64,000 nucleotides of DNA, taken from Podospora pseudoanserina. Lineage: Eukaryota > Ascomycota > Sordariomycetes > Sordariales > Podosporaceae. The DNA lies in contig NC_085923.1 in NCBI RefSeq assembly GCF_035222485.1, positions 2,604,001 to 2,668,000 of the forward strand. Reading direction: 5' to 3'. Within the stretch, counting starts at the first letter, position 1; each line of letters opens with the position of its first letter. Shown in pieces: positions 1 to 9,640 of this stretch. The position numbers and the translations under genes were made by a program. Below the pieces are notes generated by a model, which worked only from the letters and a program-made list of their open reading frames with translations, searched no databases and was not told the origin of the DNA.

Positions 1-944
1 GTCGATAGGTTCATGAGCGATTATGAGGTCACCTTGGTCAATGATAATAGTACGTATACATACATATACCCGACAGCTTGGGGCAAGGGACTTGATGCGG
101 TGGGATGCTAACAGGTTATGCTTTAATTTGCAGTGTAAGTCAAGCTCGACGCCACGACGATGGCTACAGCGGCCCGATACTCCACACGGTGCGATGGTTT
201 GCAAGATGGGAACCTTGATGACTGATGCGAGTGGTGGAACGATAGGCAGGAGTTTTACGTGCGGTTCAAGGGGCCTACTGAGAGTATGTGATATCTGCTC
301 GATAAAAGAGGTGGGATAGCTAACCCTGTGCAGCTCCCTTCGAAGGTGGTGTCTGGAAGGTTCATGTCGAGCTCCCTGATCAGTACCCGTATAAGTCGCC
401 GAGTATTGGGTTCGTGAACAGGATTTTTCACCCTAATATTGATGAGCTGTAAGTTTGACCACACGGAAGCATATAGGCAAGATTGGAATGAGAGGCTAAC
501 GACTGGGGGATTATAGGTCTGGATCGGTCTGCCTCGACGTCATCAACCAAACCTGGTCGCCCATGTTCGACATGATCAATATTTTCGAAGTCTTCCTCCC
601 GCAGCTGCTGCGCTACCCGAACCCGACGGATCCGCTGAATGGGGAGGCGGCAGCGCTGTTGATGAGGGAGCCGAAAAGCTATGATATCAAGGTCAAGGGT
701 GAGTAGCCTTTCTGCTCTCTTTTTACGGTCACTCGCTTTTACCGGAATCCTCGGGTCGTAAATGGACAAGTACGAAATTGCTGACGATATCCCAATGACA
801 GAGTACGTCCAGAAGTACGCCAGCAAAGAAGCAGCCGACGATGCCGGCGCCGAAAGCGAAGACGACGACGATCTGTCCTCGGTGGCGAGTTTCGACGACG
901 ACGATGAGGAACAGCAGCCAGCTGGTAAGATGGATGATGTATAG
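1..944 (+). CDS. ubc8: Ubiquitin-conjugating enzyme E2, UBC8/UBE2H type (5' partial)
   Basis: Transfers ubiquitin from E1 to substrates. In yeast, Ubc8 works with the GID/CTLH ligase that degrades gluconeogenic enzymes. Exons as read: up to 49, 134, 246-283, 334-448, 517-698, 802-944. The fold is continuous: [18 protein letters not shown], then [27 protein letters not shown], and [15 protein letters not shown] holding the active-site Cys. The tail is acidic ([16 protein letters not shown]), as in UBE2H and Ubc8. The first exon is cut by the window edge; an AG at 7-8 may be its acceptor. Joining [12 protein letters not shown] to QEFYV in the conserved frame uses a single-base exon (T134) between two well-formed introns, giving the Met expected there. 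An alternative donor at 54 would give a one-residue insertion instead. Family call very sure; exon 134 is inference. Confidence 0.93.
134..134 (+). other. Candidate one-nucleotide exon of the E2 gene
   Basis: Upstream intron 50-133 has donor GTACGT, branch GCTAAC at 107-112 and acceptor TTTGCAG. Downstream intron 135-245 has donor GTAAGT, branch CTGAT at 222-226 and acceptor ATAG. The base between them, T134, completes codon A|T|G = Met, matching the N-D-N-M-Q-E-F order I recall for this family. Skipping it and using donor 54 gives NDNSTQEF. Confidence 0.55.
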
Positions 945-1574
945 GGTTGGATTCGTCGTTTGTTTTTGAGGGGTACTCCAGTGGTGTGTTGAATGCTTTT
1001 TCGTCTTGACCAAATCATGGATGGACTACAGGTATGGGTGGATAAGGGAGTTGCAATGGCTTGGTACGGTACTAAGGGTTTTCTAACGGTTCTGGTTCCT
1101 GGTTTTGATATCCATTGTTTTTCTTTTCTTGGAGGTTGATGCACACTCGGAGGCTGTGAATGTGTTGTTTGGTTTGCTTGGCTCCGGACTTCCGGCAACA
1201 AAGAGTTTGAGGTTGGCTTGTGTGAGAAACAGTCAGACTGTGAACCTGACTGCACACAGTTTAGGCGACTTCACTATATATGTTCAGGATCAAGTTATAG
1301 AGCGACTTTTACAACGACTGCTAGTGTTGTAGAGTGAGGCAGCAGCTACAGATCTGGAGCAAGCTGCAGCCAGTCAATCAGCGCCGATAAGACAGAGTAT
1401 GACTTGACTAATAGTATCCCAAGTTGTAGTTGTAGTTGCAGTTGTAGTCAAAGCCGCTAGGTACCGACAAATGGGGAAAGCGAAAAACAATCAATCTTTT
1501 CATGAGTATGAGGTATCATCGCTATGCTATGCAGATAAAACAAAATGCAAACCTTTTCCGTGTCCCTCCGGGAG
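945..1574. other. Convergent 3' intergenic region
   Basis: This stretch separates the 3' ends of the E2 gene and the splicing-factor gene. It holds no convincing reading frame. A short run of GTTGTA-like hexamers lies at about 1432-1448. Nothing else was recognised. Confidence 0.5.
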
Positions 1575-2699
1575 TTAAGCCGAGTCAGAGTCGTAACTCA
1601 CGAGTAGAGCACGCTGCCCTGCAGGTGCTGTCGGCTTAAGCTCCCCTTTGCCATCTCCAGCGAGGGTATCTTCTGGCTGCATCGGTGCCAGTGCTGGTAT
1701 CGGTTTCTCACCCTCGTCCTCTGCCCCCCGCTTCCTTTTCTTCAACCCAGGAAGCAAACCACCCCCCTTGTCCCTGCTGCTTTTGTTATTCCCAAAAGCA
1801 ACCAAGAACGGGTCTTTCATCGCCCTGGTATTTGTCCTAATCTCCTCCACCAAACTCTCCCTCATCCTGTCAGCCTTAATCTCCCTCTTCAACCTCCCCT
1901 TTCCCTCCTTTTTAAGCCCCTCTTTCTTTTTCCCATCCTCAAACAACGGCCTCGCCAAAACCCTCTCCACCCCCATCCCCTCGTTCCCCTCGGACACACC
2001 CCCAAAATCAACCAATCCCGCCCTCAACCCATCCTCCTCCCTTTCAGGAAGCAACTTGATCCTCAACCCCATCCTCTCCCTTATCCCCTCATCCCTCTCC
2101 CCCTCCCGTTCCCGCCTCTTCCTCCCCTCCCTGAACCCCGCCCTCAGCCTCCTGTTGGCAGTAAACGGGTCCTCCCACAGCCTCTCATTACTATCCCGCA
2201 ACTCATCTATCCTAACCGTCGCATCCCTCGCCTGCTCCCTATCCGCAATCGTCTTTTCCAGCTTCCCAAACGCCGTCTCCCTCTCCTCTTCCTTTTCCCT
2301 CTGCGTCTTGATGCTCGTCGTGACTAAATCATCAGTCGAGGTAGCGACGTTTTGTCTCCGGGCGCCCGAGAGGACGACATAGTCTGTGTTTTTGGGGTCG
2401 GTCTGGATGGTGATGGTGCCGGAGCAAGGGGGGTGGCGGAGGGTGAAGGTGTAGATTGGGGTGGTGTGGTAGGAGCCGGAGCGAGACTTGGAGGCGTTGA
2501 AGCGGACGCCTTGGGGGATGAGGGTTGGTTGGGGGCAGGTGGCGCACCAGATGGGGAAAGGCATCTCGAAGCGGACGGTGAGGAGGCCGGGTTTGGAGGC
2601 GCGGGAGCCGAGGGGATGTTTTTTGTGGAGGGGGTTGCCTGAGGTGAGGAGGCCTTCGAGGTCTGGGGGGACGTAGCGGCCCATGTTGAAGCCTTGCAT
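1575..2699 (-). CDS. saf4: Saf4/CCDC130-like (CWC16 family) splicing factor
   Basis: Single-exon gene of 374 aa. CWC16 proteins (Yju2/CCDC94 and Saf4/CCDC130) act in the nucleus around the catalytic steps of the spliceosome. The start MQGFNMGRYVPPD is typical of the Saf4 branch. It is followed by the family core LTVRFEMPFPIWCATC, GVRFNASK, YHTTPIYTF and TITIQTDPKNTDYVVLSGA. The middle is a charged coiled-coil-like stretch, and the C-terminus is basic then ends SYDSDSA. The first zinc pair (WCATC) is present. In the second pair the sequence reads RHPPC where relatives have a C-x2-C, so His seems to replace the first Cys. Convergent with the E2 gene. Family call sure; assignment to Saf4 rather than Yju2 rests on the N-terminus. 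Confidence 0.9.
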   Translation of the reverse strand: MQGFNMGRYVPPDLEGLLTSGNPLHKKHPLGSRASKPGLLTVRFEMPFPIWCATCPQPTLIPQGVRFNASKSRSGSYHTTPIYTFTLRHPPCSGTITIQTDPKNTDYVVLSGARRQNVATSTDDLVTTSIKTQREKEEERETAFGKLEKTIADREQARDATVRIDELRDSNERLWEDPFTANRRLRAGFREGRKRREREGERDEGIRERMGLRIKLLPEREEDGLRAGLVDFGGVSEGNEGMGVERVLARPLFEDGKKKEGLKKEGKGRLKREIKADRMRESLVEEIRTNTRAMKDPFLVAFGNNKSSRDKGGGLLPGLKKRKRGAEDEGEKPIPALAPMQPEDTLAGDGKGELKPTAPAGQRALLVSYDSDSA

Positions 2700-3128
2700 T
2701 TTGAAGGTGGGCGGGGGGTTGATTGGAGGGAGTAGGTGCGTAAGGGGATTCTGGTGGGTTATTTGAAGGCGCGATGGATGGATAGGCTCGATGATTGTGT
2801 TAGTTGACGGTTGAATACTCCAGATGGTCAGCGCGCTCGACGGTGGGCGATCGCGCCGTGATCAAAGGTTGAGGTTCCGTCCATGTTGAGGAGCGCGGGA
2901 GTTTAGCGAGTGACGCAGCTAACAGACCCCTGACACCCAGTTGCCGGCCGGGGTGCAAAGGTGGCGTTCTTAGTGGGCTTCTAGCGTAGATATATCTTGG
3001 CATGGAATACTTATGTTTACTTTCCCTAACCCTTTGTCTGTAGTGTATTCGACATCTTCAACATTGGTGTCTCGACCAAATTTGAATTTCCTGAGTTGCT
3101 ATATAACGTCGGGTGTCCAGCTTGTTTC
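2700..3128. other. Upstream region of the splicing-factor gene
   Basis: Short reading frames on both strands lack any recognisable motif. This is presumably the promoter and 5' UTR of the minus-strand gene ending at 2699. No specific site can be supported. Confidence 0.4.
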
Positions 3129-3380
3129 TCAGTCACCACCCTCTTCGTCTCCTCCACCCCCACTATATCCTCCACCCCAACCGGATCCTCCATCAGGCCA
3201 TGAACCACGGAATTTGACTTTCTGGTACTTGACCTCGAGATTGCCAGGAACGGAAGGGTGGATGGCGAAGGTGTTGTCCGAGTCGGAGTGGTGGTTGGCG
3301 TTGCTGTTTGAGATTTTGTTTTCCTTGCCAAAGCTCATTTCGGATACCGACCGGGACAACTTTGACAGGATTTTACCCAT
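3129..3380 (-). CDS. Hypothetical small protein with N-myristoylation-like start
   Basis: An 83-codon frame beginning MGKILSKLSRSVSEMSF. Gly2 with Ser6 and Lys7 fits the MGxxxS/T pattern used by N-myristoyltransferase, and nearby Lys/Arg would support membrane attachment. The middle reads PGNLEVKYQKVKFRG, and the C-terminus is Gly-rich with an acidic end (GGGGDEEGGD). The frame extends 43 codons further upstream to 3509, but the internal Met gives the sensible start. No family recognised. A competing plus-strand frame covers 3013-3423 and looks less protein-like. It could be a lineage-specific gene or a chance frame. Confidence 0.4.
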   Translation of the reverse strand: MGKILSKLSRSVSEMSFGKENKISNSNANHHSDSDNTFAIHPSVPGNLEVKYQKVKFRGSWPDGGSGWGGGYSGGGGDEEGGD

Positions 3381-4256
3381 GTTAGGTCTCGAAGGTGACG
3401 TTAGTATTGTGCAAGAGGTTTGATAGAAGTGAGGCGAGCTTGGCCAAAACCAACAGGTTCTCTGGCAAGTGAAGGCTCCCTTATCATTGTATTTCCTGCG
3501 CTGGAACATGTGCCATCAAGTTTTGAATGAGGTATCTCTTGCTGACATGGGATGGTTGAGTTCGTCTGCACTGGGCACTGTCATGAGCTTCCATGCTTGA
3601 GCTTCTGTGAGACCTCAACTCACACACACCACGCGACTTAAGCTAACCGGATGACACAGCCAGTAGGATCACGTTAAGCTCTTAAAACAATGATTTGAGC
3701 TTTCATCCGGATCTGCTGTAGTTCATGACGCATAGCCAAGGCGGGCGTTCCCTTTCCATATTGATGTACCTTGCATGGCTCCTTCCCCGCAGCGGCCCTG
3801 CGACTTCTCACGTTCCTACATTCCCATGGGCAACCCCATCACATGTACTAGAATTAGTTGTGGAGTATCTGAAACTTCAATTCTTTTTTTCTGTAGTATG
3901 GCAGAGCTATTGATGCCTGGCAGCTTTCACCGACCATGGCAGCATCTTGGAAACCGTACCCTCATTCAACAACCAGCAATCTCTCTACATCGACGAGATG
4001 TACCAAAACACCACAGATTGGCATGGTAACAGTCCTTATGCTTAACCAGCTGCCTAAACGTTCGGTACCTATTTTATACCCGGCGATGGGCCATCCCGCT
4101 GTTTACCCCCTTTATCCGGCAACCCCACGTTGATCTCCTCCACGTGCGGGGCCCAACTACCAGGTTGCTGGTGACGACTCGGGTACATATTGACCATGTA
4201 TCGTCTTTGGCATGAGACATTTCTCAGAGAGATGGACAACGTTGAAGTTGGTTACC
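3381..4256. other. Intergenic region upstream of the GH43 gene
   Basis: About 0.9 kb with only short unrelated frames. It should contain the GH43 promoter. No distinct regulator site could be supported by eye. Confidence 0.4.
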
Positions 4257-6432
4257 ATGAAGTCACTCTTTATACTGGGCTTGTCAGCCTGTCTCTCAGC
4301 TTCGTTGGGGCACGCGGCCAACTCCACCATCTACAACCCGATATTCCCGGGCTTCTATCCGGATCCAAGTTGTATCTTTGTCCCTGAGTGGGATGATACC
4401 TTTTTTTGTGCTTCGTCGAGTTTCAATGCCTTTCCAGGAATTCCTATTCACGCGAGCAAGGACCTGCAGAACTGGAAGCTGATTGGGCATGTGCTGAACC
4501 GCAAGGAGCAACTCCCCAGGCTGGCGGAGACGAATAGATCAACCAGGTAGGAATTGAATCGATCTAACTGAGGACAGTATCATGGCTGACAGCCTGAAGT
4601 GGCATTTGGGCACCGACCATCAGATTTCACGATGACACTTTTTGGCTTGTCACGACACTGGTAGATGATGACCGCCCTCAGGCAGATTTTACCAGATGGG
4701 ATAACGTATGTCTTCCCCACCACCTGTTCTTCGAAGAGGATGCTTATCTTTTTCTGCTTGGCAGATTATCTTCAAGGGCAAGGATCCGTACGACCCAGCC
4801 TCGTGGTCGAATGCCATCCACTTCAATCTTACTGGTTACGATCCTGAGCCTTTTTGGGATGTGGATGGAAAGGCTTACATCAACGCCGCCCACGCATGGC
4901 AAGTTGGGTATGTACTGCTTTAACTATTTGAACTTTGAAATGGTGTGGGCTGACCATGGCTGTTAAAGACCTTACATTGAACAAGCGGAAGTCAACCTTG
5001 ACACGGGAGAAGTTGGCGAATGGAACGTCATATGGAACGGAACCGGCGGCCTTGCCCCTGAAGGACCGCATATCTACCACAAGGATGGATGGTATTATCT
5101 CCTGGCTGCAGAGGGTAAGAATACGGCAACCCATATATTCTGTCCAAGTGGACTAAGCTGACCCTCTTCTAGGTGGAACTGGTGTTAACCACATGGTCAC
5201 GATGGCTCGCTCAAAGAATGTTTCTGGACCCTACGAGTCATATGTGAACAACCCAGTCTTGTCCAATGCCAATACCTCAAGTCTTTGTAAGCGCCGAATA
5301 ACCCATAACAGCAGTGGTTCGATTGACTTACACCCCCGTCAACAGTCCAAACCGTAGGCCATGCGGATCTCTTTCATGATGGCAATGGAAACTGGTGGGG
5401 TGTTGCTTTGTCCACTCGCTCAGGTCCTGAATACATACACTATCCCATGGGACGGGAAACTATCATGACGGCTGTATCCTGGCCTGAGGGAGAGTACCCA
5501 GTTTGGACACCCATCAGCGGTGAAGTGAGCGGTTGGCCTCTGCCGCCTGCGGCACGGGATATCAAAGGGGTGGGGTAAGTTGTGAATTCGCAACTTCTGC
5601 TCGTCATGCGCCTAGCTAATCTCGATTTTCCTCATGCTTTAGGCCATTTGTCAACCATCCGACACCCGAGATTCTCACCTTCTCCAACGATACCGCTCTC
5701 CCAGCCCACATCACGCACTGGCGTTACCCCAATCCATCCTCCTTTACCATCTCGCCGCCTGAGAAGCCAAACACTCTGCGAATCAACCCTTCGAACATCA
5801 ACCTGACCGCTCTGAATGGGAATTACGCCGGCCCAGGTGGTCAGAGCTTCATCTCGCGCCGACAGCAAGACACACTTTTTACTTTCTCCGTCGACCTTGA
5901 CTTTTCTCCCACAGCCATCGAAGAAGAAGCCGGTGTATCTGCTTTCTTGACACAGAACCACCATCTCGACATTGGGATCGTGCTGCTGCCTCCAAGTGCC
6001 AGCACTGCGACTCTCTTGCCGGGACAGCCCGCGGGACAAGAAGAGGAGGCTCTGATTCCGCAGATCAGGTTCAGGGGGGAATCCTACGTGCCTGTTCCGA
6101 AGCCCATCATTGCCCCTGTGCCCAAGGCTTGGAGAGATGGAAAACTGAGGTTGGAGATCAAGGCTGCGAATAGGACTCATTACAGCTTCAGTGTTGGGCC
6201 AGCGGGGAGACAGAGCTTGATGCAGACGTTGTTGTATGCGAGTAATGAGCCTGTTAGTTGGGGTTTTACTGGTAGGTTCTCCATGGAAGATTAGGGGATA
6301 TCATTGTGTTGCTAACTCGCTGAAATAGGGGTGCTCCTTGGCGTATATGCCACGAATAACGGGAGAAATGGGACGACACCGGCATATGTCTCGAACTGGC
6401 AGTATCTGCCTCAGGGGCAGTTCAGAGACTAA
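4257..6432 (+). CDS. Secreted GH43-family glycosidase (beta-xylosidase/arabinofuranosidase-like)
   Basis: Exons 4257-4546, 4600-4705, 4765-4907, 4969-5114, 5173-5286, 5346-5574, 5643-6271 and 6329-6432 join to 586 aa. The start is set by TTACCATGA and a signal peptide ending near Gly-His-Ala. The five-bladed propeller shows the three expected acids: Asp36 in FYPDPS (base), Asp in DPEPFWDVDG (pKa modulator) and Glu in APEGPHIY (acid). Other family marks are GIWAPTIRF and VGHADLFHDGNGNWW. The C-terminal 240 residues look like the concanavalin-type domain often fused to GH43 xylosidases. The likely role is releasing xylose or arabinose from hemicellulose outside the cell; the exact substrate is not decidable. 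It converges with a transporter gene 167 bp away. Confidence 0.92.
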
Positions 6433-6599
6433 GGATTGGGCTCCCAAGCATAGGCACTGTCATCAAACAGATAAACATTGGATAAACAAAGAAACAATAC
6501 CATCCCTACCGTCATGAAAACTCATCACATCTCATTATTTCCCTTGCAAGTCAGTATACCCCAATCACTGCCTTTTGGGGTATTCCAACAAGCCCCTCA

Positions 6600-8466
6600 T
6601 CACAAAACATACCTAAACCCAACCATCCCCTCCCTCTCCCCATTCTCCCTCCTCCCTCCATCCCCCACCCTCAACACCACCTGAGCCCTCTCCCTCTCCT
6701 CCAGCCTCTTATTTTTCCTCGCAAAATGCCACCTCAACCCCGCCGCCAGCCCGGCATTAACAAACATAAACATCGCACAGACCACCATCCCCTTTGTATA
6801 CCCAGGCCTGTCCCTCTCGGGGAACAGCCTCGTCCCCAACAGCGGCCCGCACTGCCCGACCATATTCAGCACCGCGATGCCCACCCCCCGTTTGGTGTCG
6901 CTCCCCTGGTTATTCAACGTCCACGGAAGGACATTGGCTATACTAGGAAAGACACCCCCGGCAGCCAAAAAAACAGAAAAATACCGGACCGAAACGAGGT
7001 GTTCTGGCAGGGTTGCTAGTAGCACGTACCCCGCCCCGCCGACGAGGGAAAGACAAATGATTGTCAGGCCGCGTTGCTGGGTTTTGTCGGCGAGGTAAGT
7101 GGACAGGATGCAGATGAGAAAGGAGAGGAAGTAAGGCGGGGCGGTGAGACCCTGTGCGGTGGAGGTGTTTGGGGAAAGGGACATGGAGGAGAGGATGGAG
7201 GGGAGGAATACAGGTAAAGAGGAGAAGGAGACGTTGAGGGAGAAGTACATTAGAGAGGGGAGGAGGGTTTGCAGACTTTCAAAGGTGGAGAGGATTTCGC
7301 GGGGGGAGATGCTTCGCCAGCCGGTGGGGGTTTGACCTTGCTGGGGGGTGTGGAGGGATAAACGGGCTTTGGCGACGGAAAGTTCGGTTGGGGTCAGGAC
7401 CGGGGCGGTGGTGGGGGAGGAGGGGAGGTGGAAGTAGAGGATGATGGCTAAGATGAGGGTGGGGAGGCCTTCGATTAGGAAGAGGAGGCGCCAGGGCGGG
7501 AGAGGGGGCGAAGGGGTGCTGGTTATGGCGTAAGCGAGGGCGCCGGCGAAGGTTGTTGCGAGGGGGGCGGCGGAGAGGAAGATGCCGCAGCGGAGGCCGA
7601 GTTCGCGGCGGCGGTAGAAGAAGGATAGGAGGTAGGGAACGCCAGGGGCGAAGCCGGCTTCGGCCATGGCGAGGAACCAGCGGCAGACCATGAGGGATTG
7701 CCAGTTGGGGGCGGCGGATTGGAGGGTTGAGGCAAGGCCCCTGGGGAGACGGTTAGCGGGTGGAAAAGGGGGGAGGTGAGGGGGGAGTACCAGGTTGCTA
7801 CTGTTATGGTGGCCCAGATATCTGGGTTGGGTTAGGATCTGATGTGTTAGGAGAAAATAGGAGGCAGGCATACGAGGAGGCATGATCTTCCACATGAGGG
7901 CAAAGCCTTCAAACAAGACTGAGAAGCTGTCAGCACCAAGTCCAAGAAACGAGCATAAGGCACTTACTATACGGTATGTAGAATATGGTGAGCAGCCACT
8001 GATAGTGCTCATCGTCAAACCCAAGATCATTGCCCATTCCCGCATTCTGCGCATTCCCAATATTGGACCGATCAAGAAAGGCAAGCATATAAGCCAGAAA
8101 CACCAGCACGACCAGCGTCTTGTCAAACTTCCTCCTGACCCGCTTCTCAACAACAGGGTCGATCTCGACAATGACGTCGCCCAGTAAGGTGCTGCCTCGT
8201 CTATCCTGGTTTCTGGGTCCATGTTGGCTAGAAGTATAAGGTTGGAGAGAAACACCGAGCTCATGCTTATCCTCGTCGTCGTCTACAGGCGGTGGGAGCT
8301 TTTCAATCTTGTCAATTGCTCTTATTCTGTCGACGGACATGTTGATATCGTCCTGGTACTTTCTGGTGGAGATGGCCGTGTTGTGGCTGGTTTCCCTCAA
8401 CTCAACGGAGTTGCTCCGACGGTGAAACCCGGGTAATTCGACGGGCGAGCAGAAAAAGGGAGGCAT
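6600..8466 (-). CDS. MFS transporter, Dal5-like anion:cation symporter family
   Basis: Exons (minus strand) 8466-7968, 7918-7874, 7821-7791 and 7740-6600 join to 571 aa. The two small middle exons of 45 and 31 nt restore the helix 2-3 loop, and each junction keeps frame. Residues 1-110 are a polar cytoplasmic tail with a DxxVEKRVRRKFD lead-in. Then come AYMLAFLDRSNIGNA (helix 1), CRWFLAMAEAGFAPG (helix 4, a Dal5-family hallmark), PWRLLFLIEG (helix 6) and six further hydrophobic segments. The family carries allantoate, nicotinate, vitamins or small carboxylates across the plasma membrane by proton symport. The substrate here is unknown. The 3' end faces the GH43 gene, so co-function in sugar or sugar-acid uptake is possible but only by position. 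Confidence 0.88.
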
Positions 8467-9560
8467 GAAAGAGAAGAGCCGGTGGGGGGTTAGCTGTCAA
8501 CAGTGTGGTTGAGCAGCTTGTCTTCCAACGTTGAACTACCAACGACCACCAGCCAGACAACAGCGAGATACCTTAGAGAGGGGAAAGTCGGAGTGTGCGG
8601 GCAAACACATTGGCATCCAAAGACAAGCTCACCCAGCGTTCCGCTGCATGTGTGCGACCGACACAAACATAGTGATGGTGATGATCGTCCAGGCAATTGG
8701 CCTCACCTGCCATCTCTGGTTCTTCTGACAGCTGTGCGCTGGCTTGGAGAACAGAGATTGATGCTGTGGTATCATCCAAGCTGCCAGATCTTGCCGCCAA
8801 GGGCGAAAGGACAGGCGAAGACAAGGTTTCGATGGTTTGAACTGCTGCGGTCATAGATAGCTCAATCATGCCAATGTCAATCCGTCACTGAATCTGTGGT
8901 ACCTGATCCCAAGTTCCTGACCCGGCCGAATCGGTCCGTGAGGTGAGAATGGGGGAACTTTCGCGATACGACCTTCAATGATTTCATCCTACCCAAGGGA
9001 GCAAAGATAGCGATATCACCAGCTATGTCTTATGCTCAAACCCTCAAATCCCCGCCTTTTTCCTCAGAGAGAATCAGGCAAGGCGTTGTGACACACAAAC
9101 GGTCACGACAGACTGCATGCGGCGGTCGTGATCCTGCAGTACATCGATCAGCAGGCTCCATGCATGTCTTGCGTTGCGTAACATCTCTGAAGTTCTGCAG
9201 CACCCAGAGTCGTTTGGTTTAAATATCTGTGACATCACGGCAACCTGACGCGCACCTGTGGTTGGTCTGGAAAAGGTGTGGTGGTGATGTGACAGGTGGT
9301 TTTTCGGGCTGTACCGAGAGATATTTGGATAGTGTTGTTGCACCCGTGAGAGAGAAGTCGGGTGGTTGATGCTTGCCGAGCTCATTGTGTGAGTGAGAAC
9401 GACCTGAGTTTGAAGTCGTTGACGATGATGTCAGTCTGGGTAGGGACCGAAGTTTATGCATGTGAACTACCTAGTGTTGTTGGAATGACTCCTGATATAG
9501 AGGCCAAATCCTCGATCCATTCTCAGCAAACCAGCTACGACAGATGATCACATCTGTAAA
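8467..9560. other. Intergenic region before tRNA-Asp
   Basis: Holds the transporter promoter and the upstream flank of the tRNA. The short frames on both strands show no protein motif. Nothing further seen. Confidence 0.4.
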
Positions 9561-9640
9561 TCTTCCGTAGTATAGTGGTCAGTATGTGAGCTTGTCATCC
9601 AACAACGCTCGAGACCCGGGTTCAATTCCCGGCGGGAGAG
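9561..9640 (+). tRNA. tRNA-Asp (GTC) with a short intron
   Basis: The cloverleaf folds by eye. Acceptor arms TCTTCCG/CGGGAGA pair, with one G-U. The D arm carries AGTGGTCAGTA, and the T arm is CCGGG-TTCAATT-CCCGG. The anticodon stem TGAGC pairs with GCTCG, and the loop reads TTGTCAC once an 8-nt intron (9598-9605, TCCAACAA) is removed after position 37. The discriminator base is G, as expected for eukaryotic Asp. T-runs from 9652 and 9660 serve as the Pol III stop. The 8-nt intron is very short for a tRNA. Confidence 0.93.

Noticed and set aside
1648-2382. Plus-strand Ser/Leu/Pro-rich frame of 244 codons
   Set aside because: Shadow of the charged Glu/Arg-rich part of the splicing factor on the other strand.
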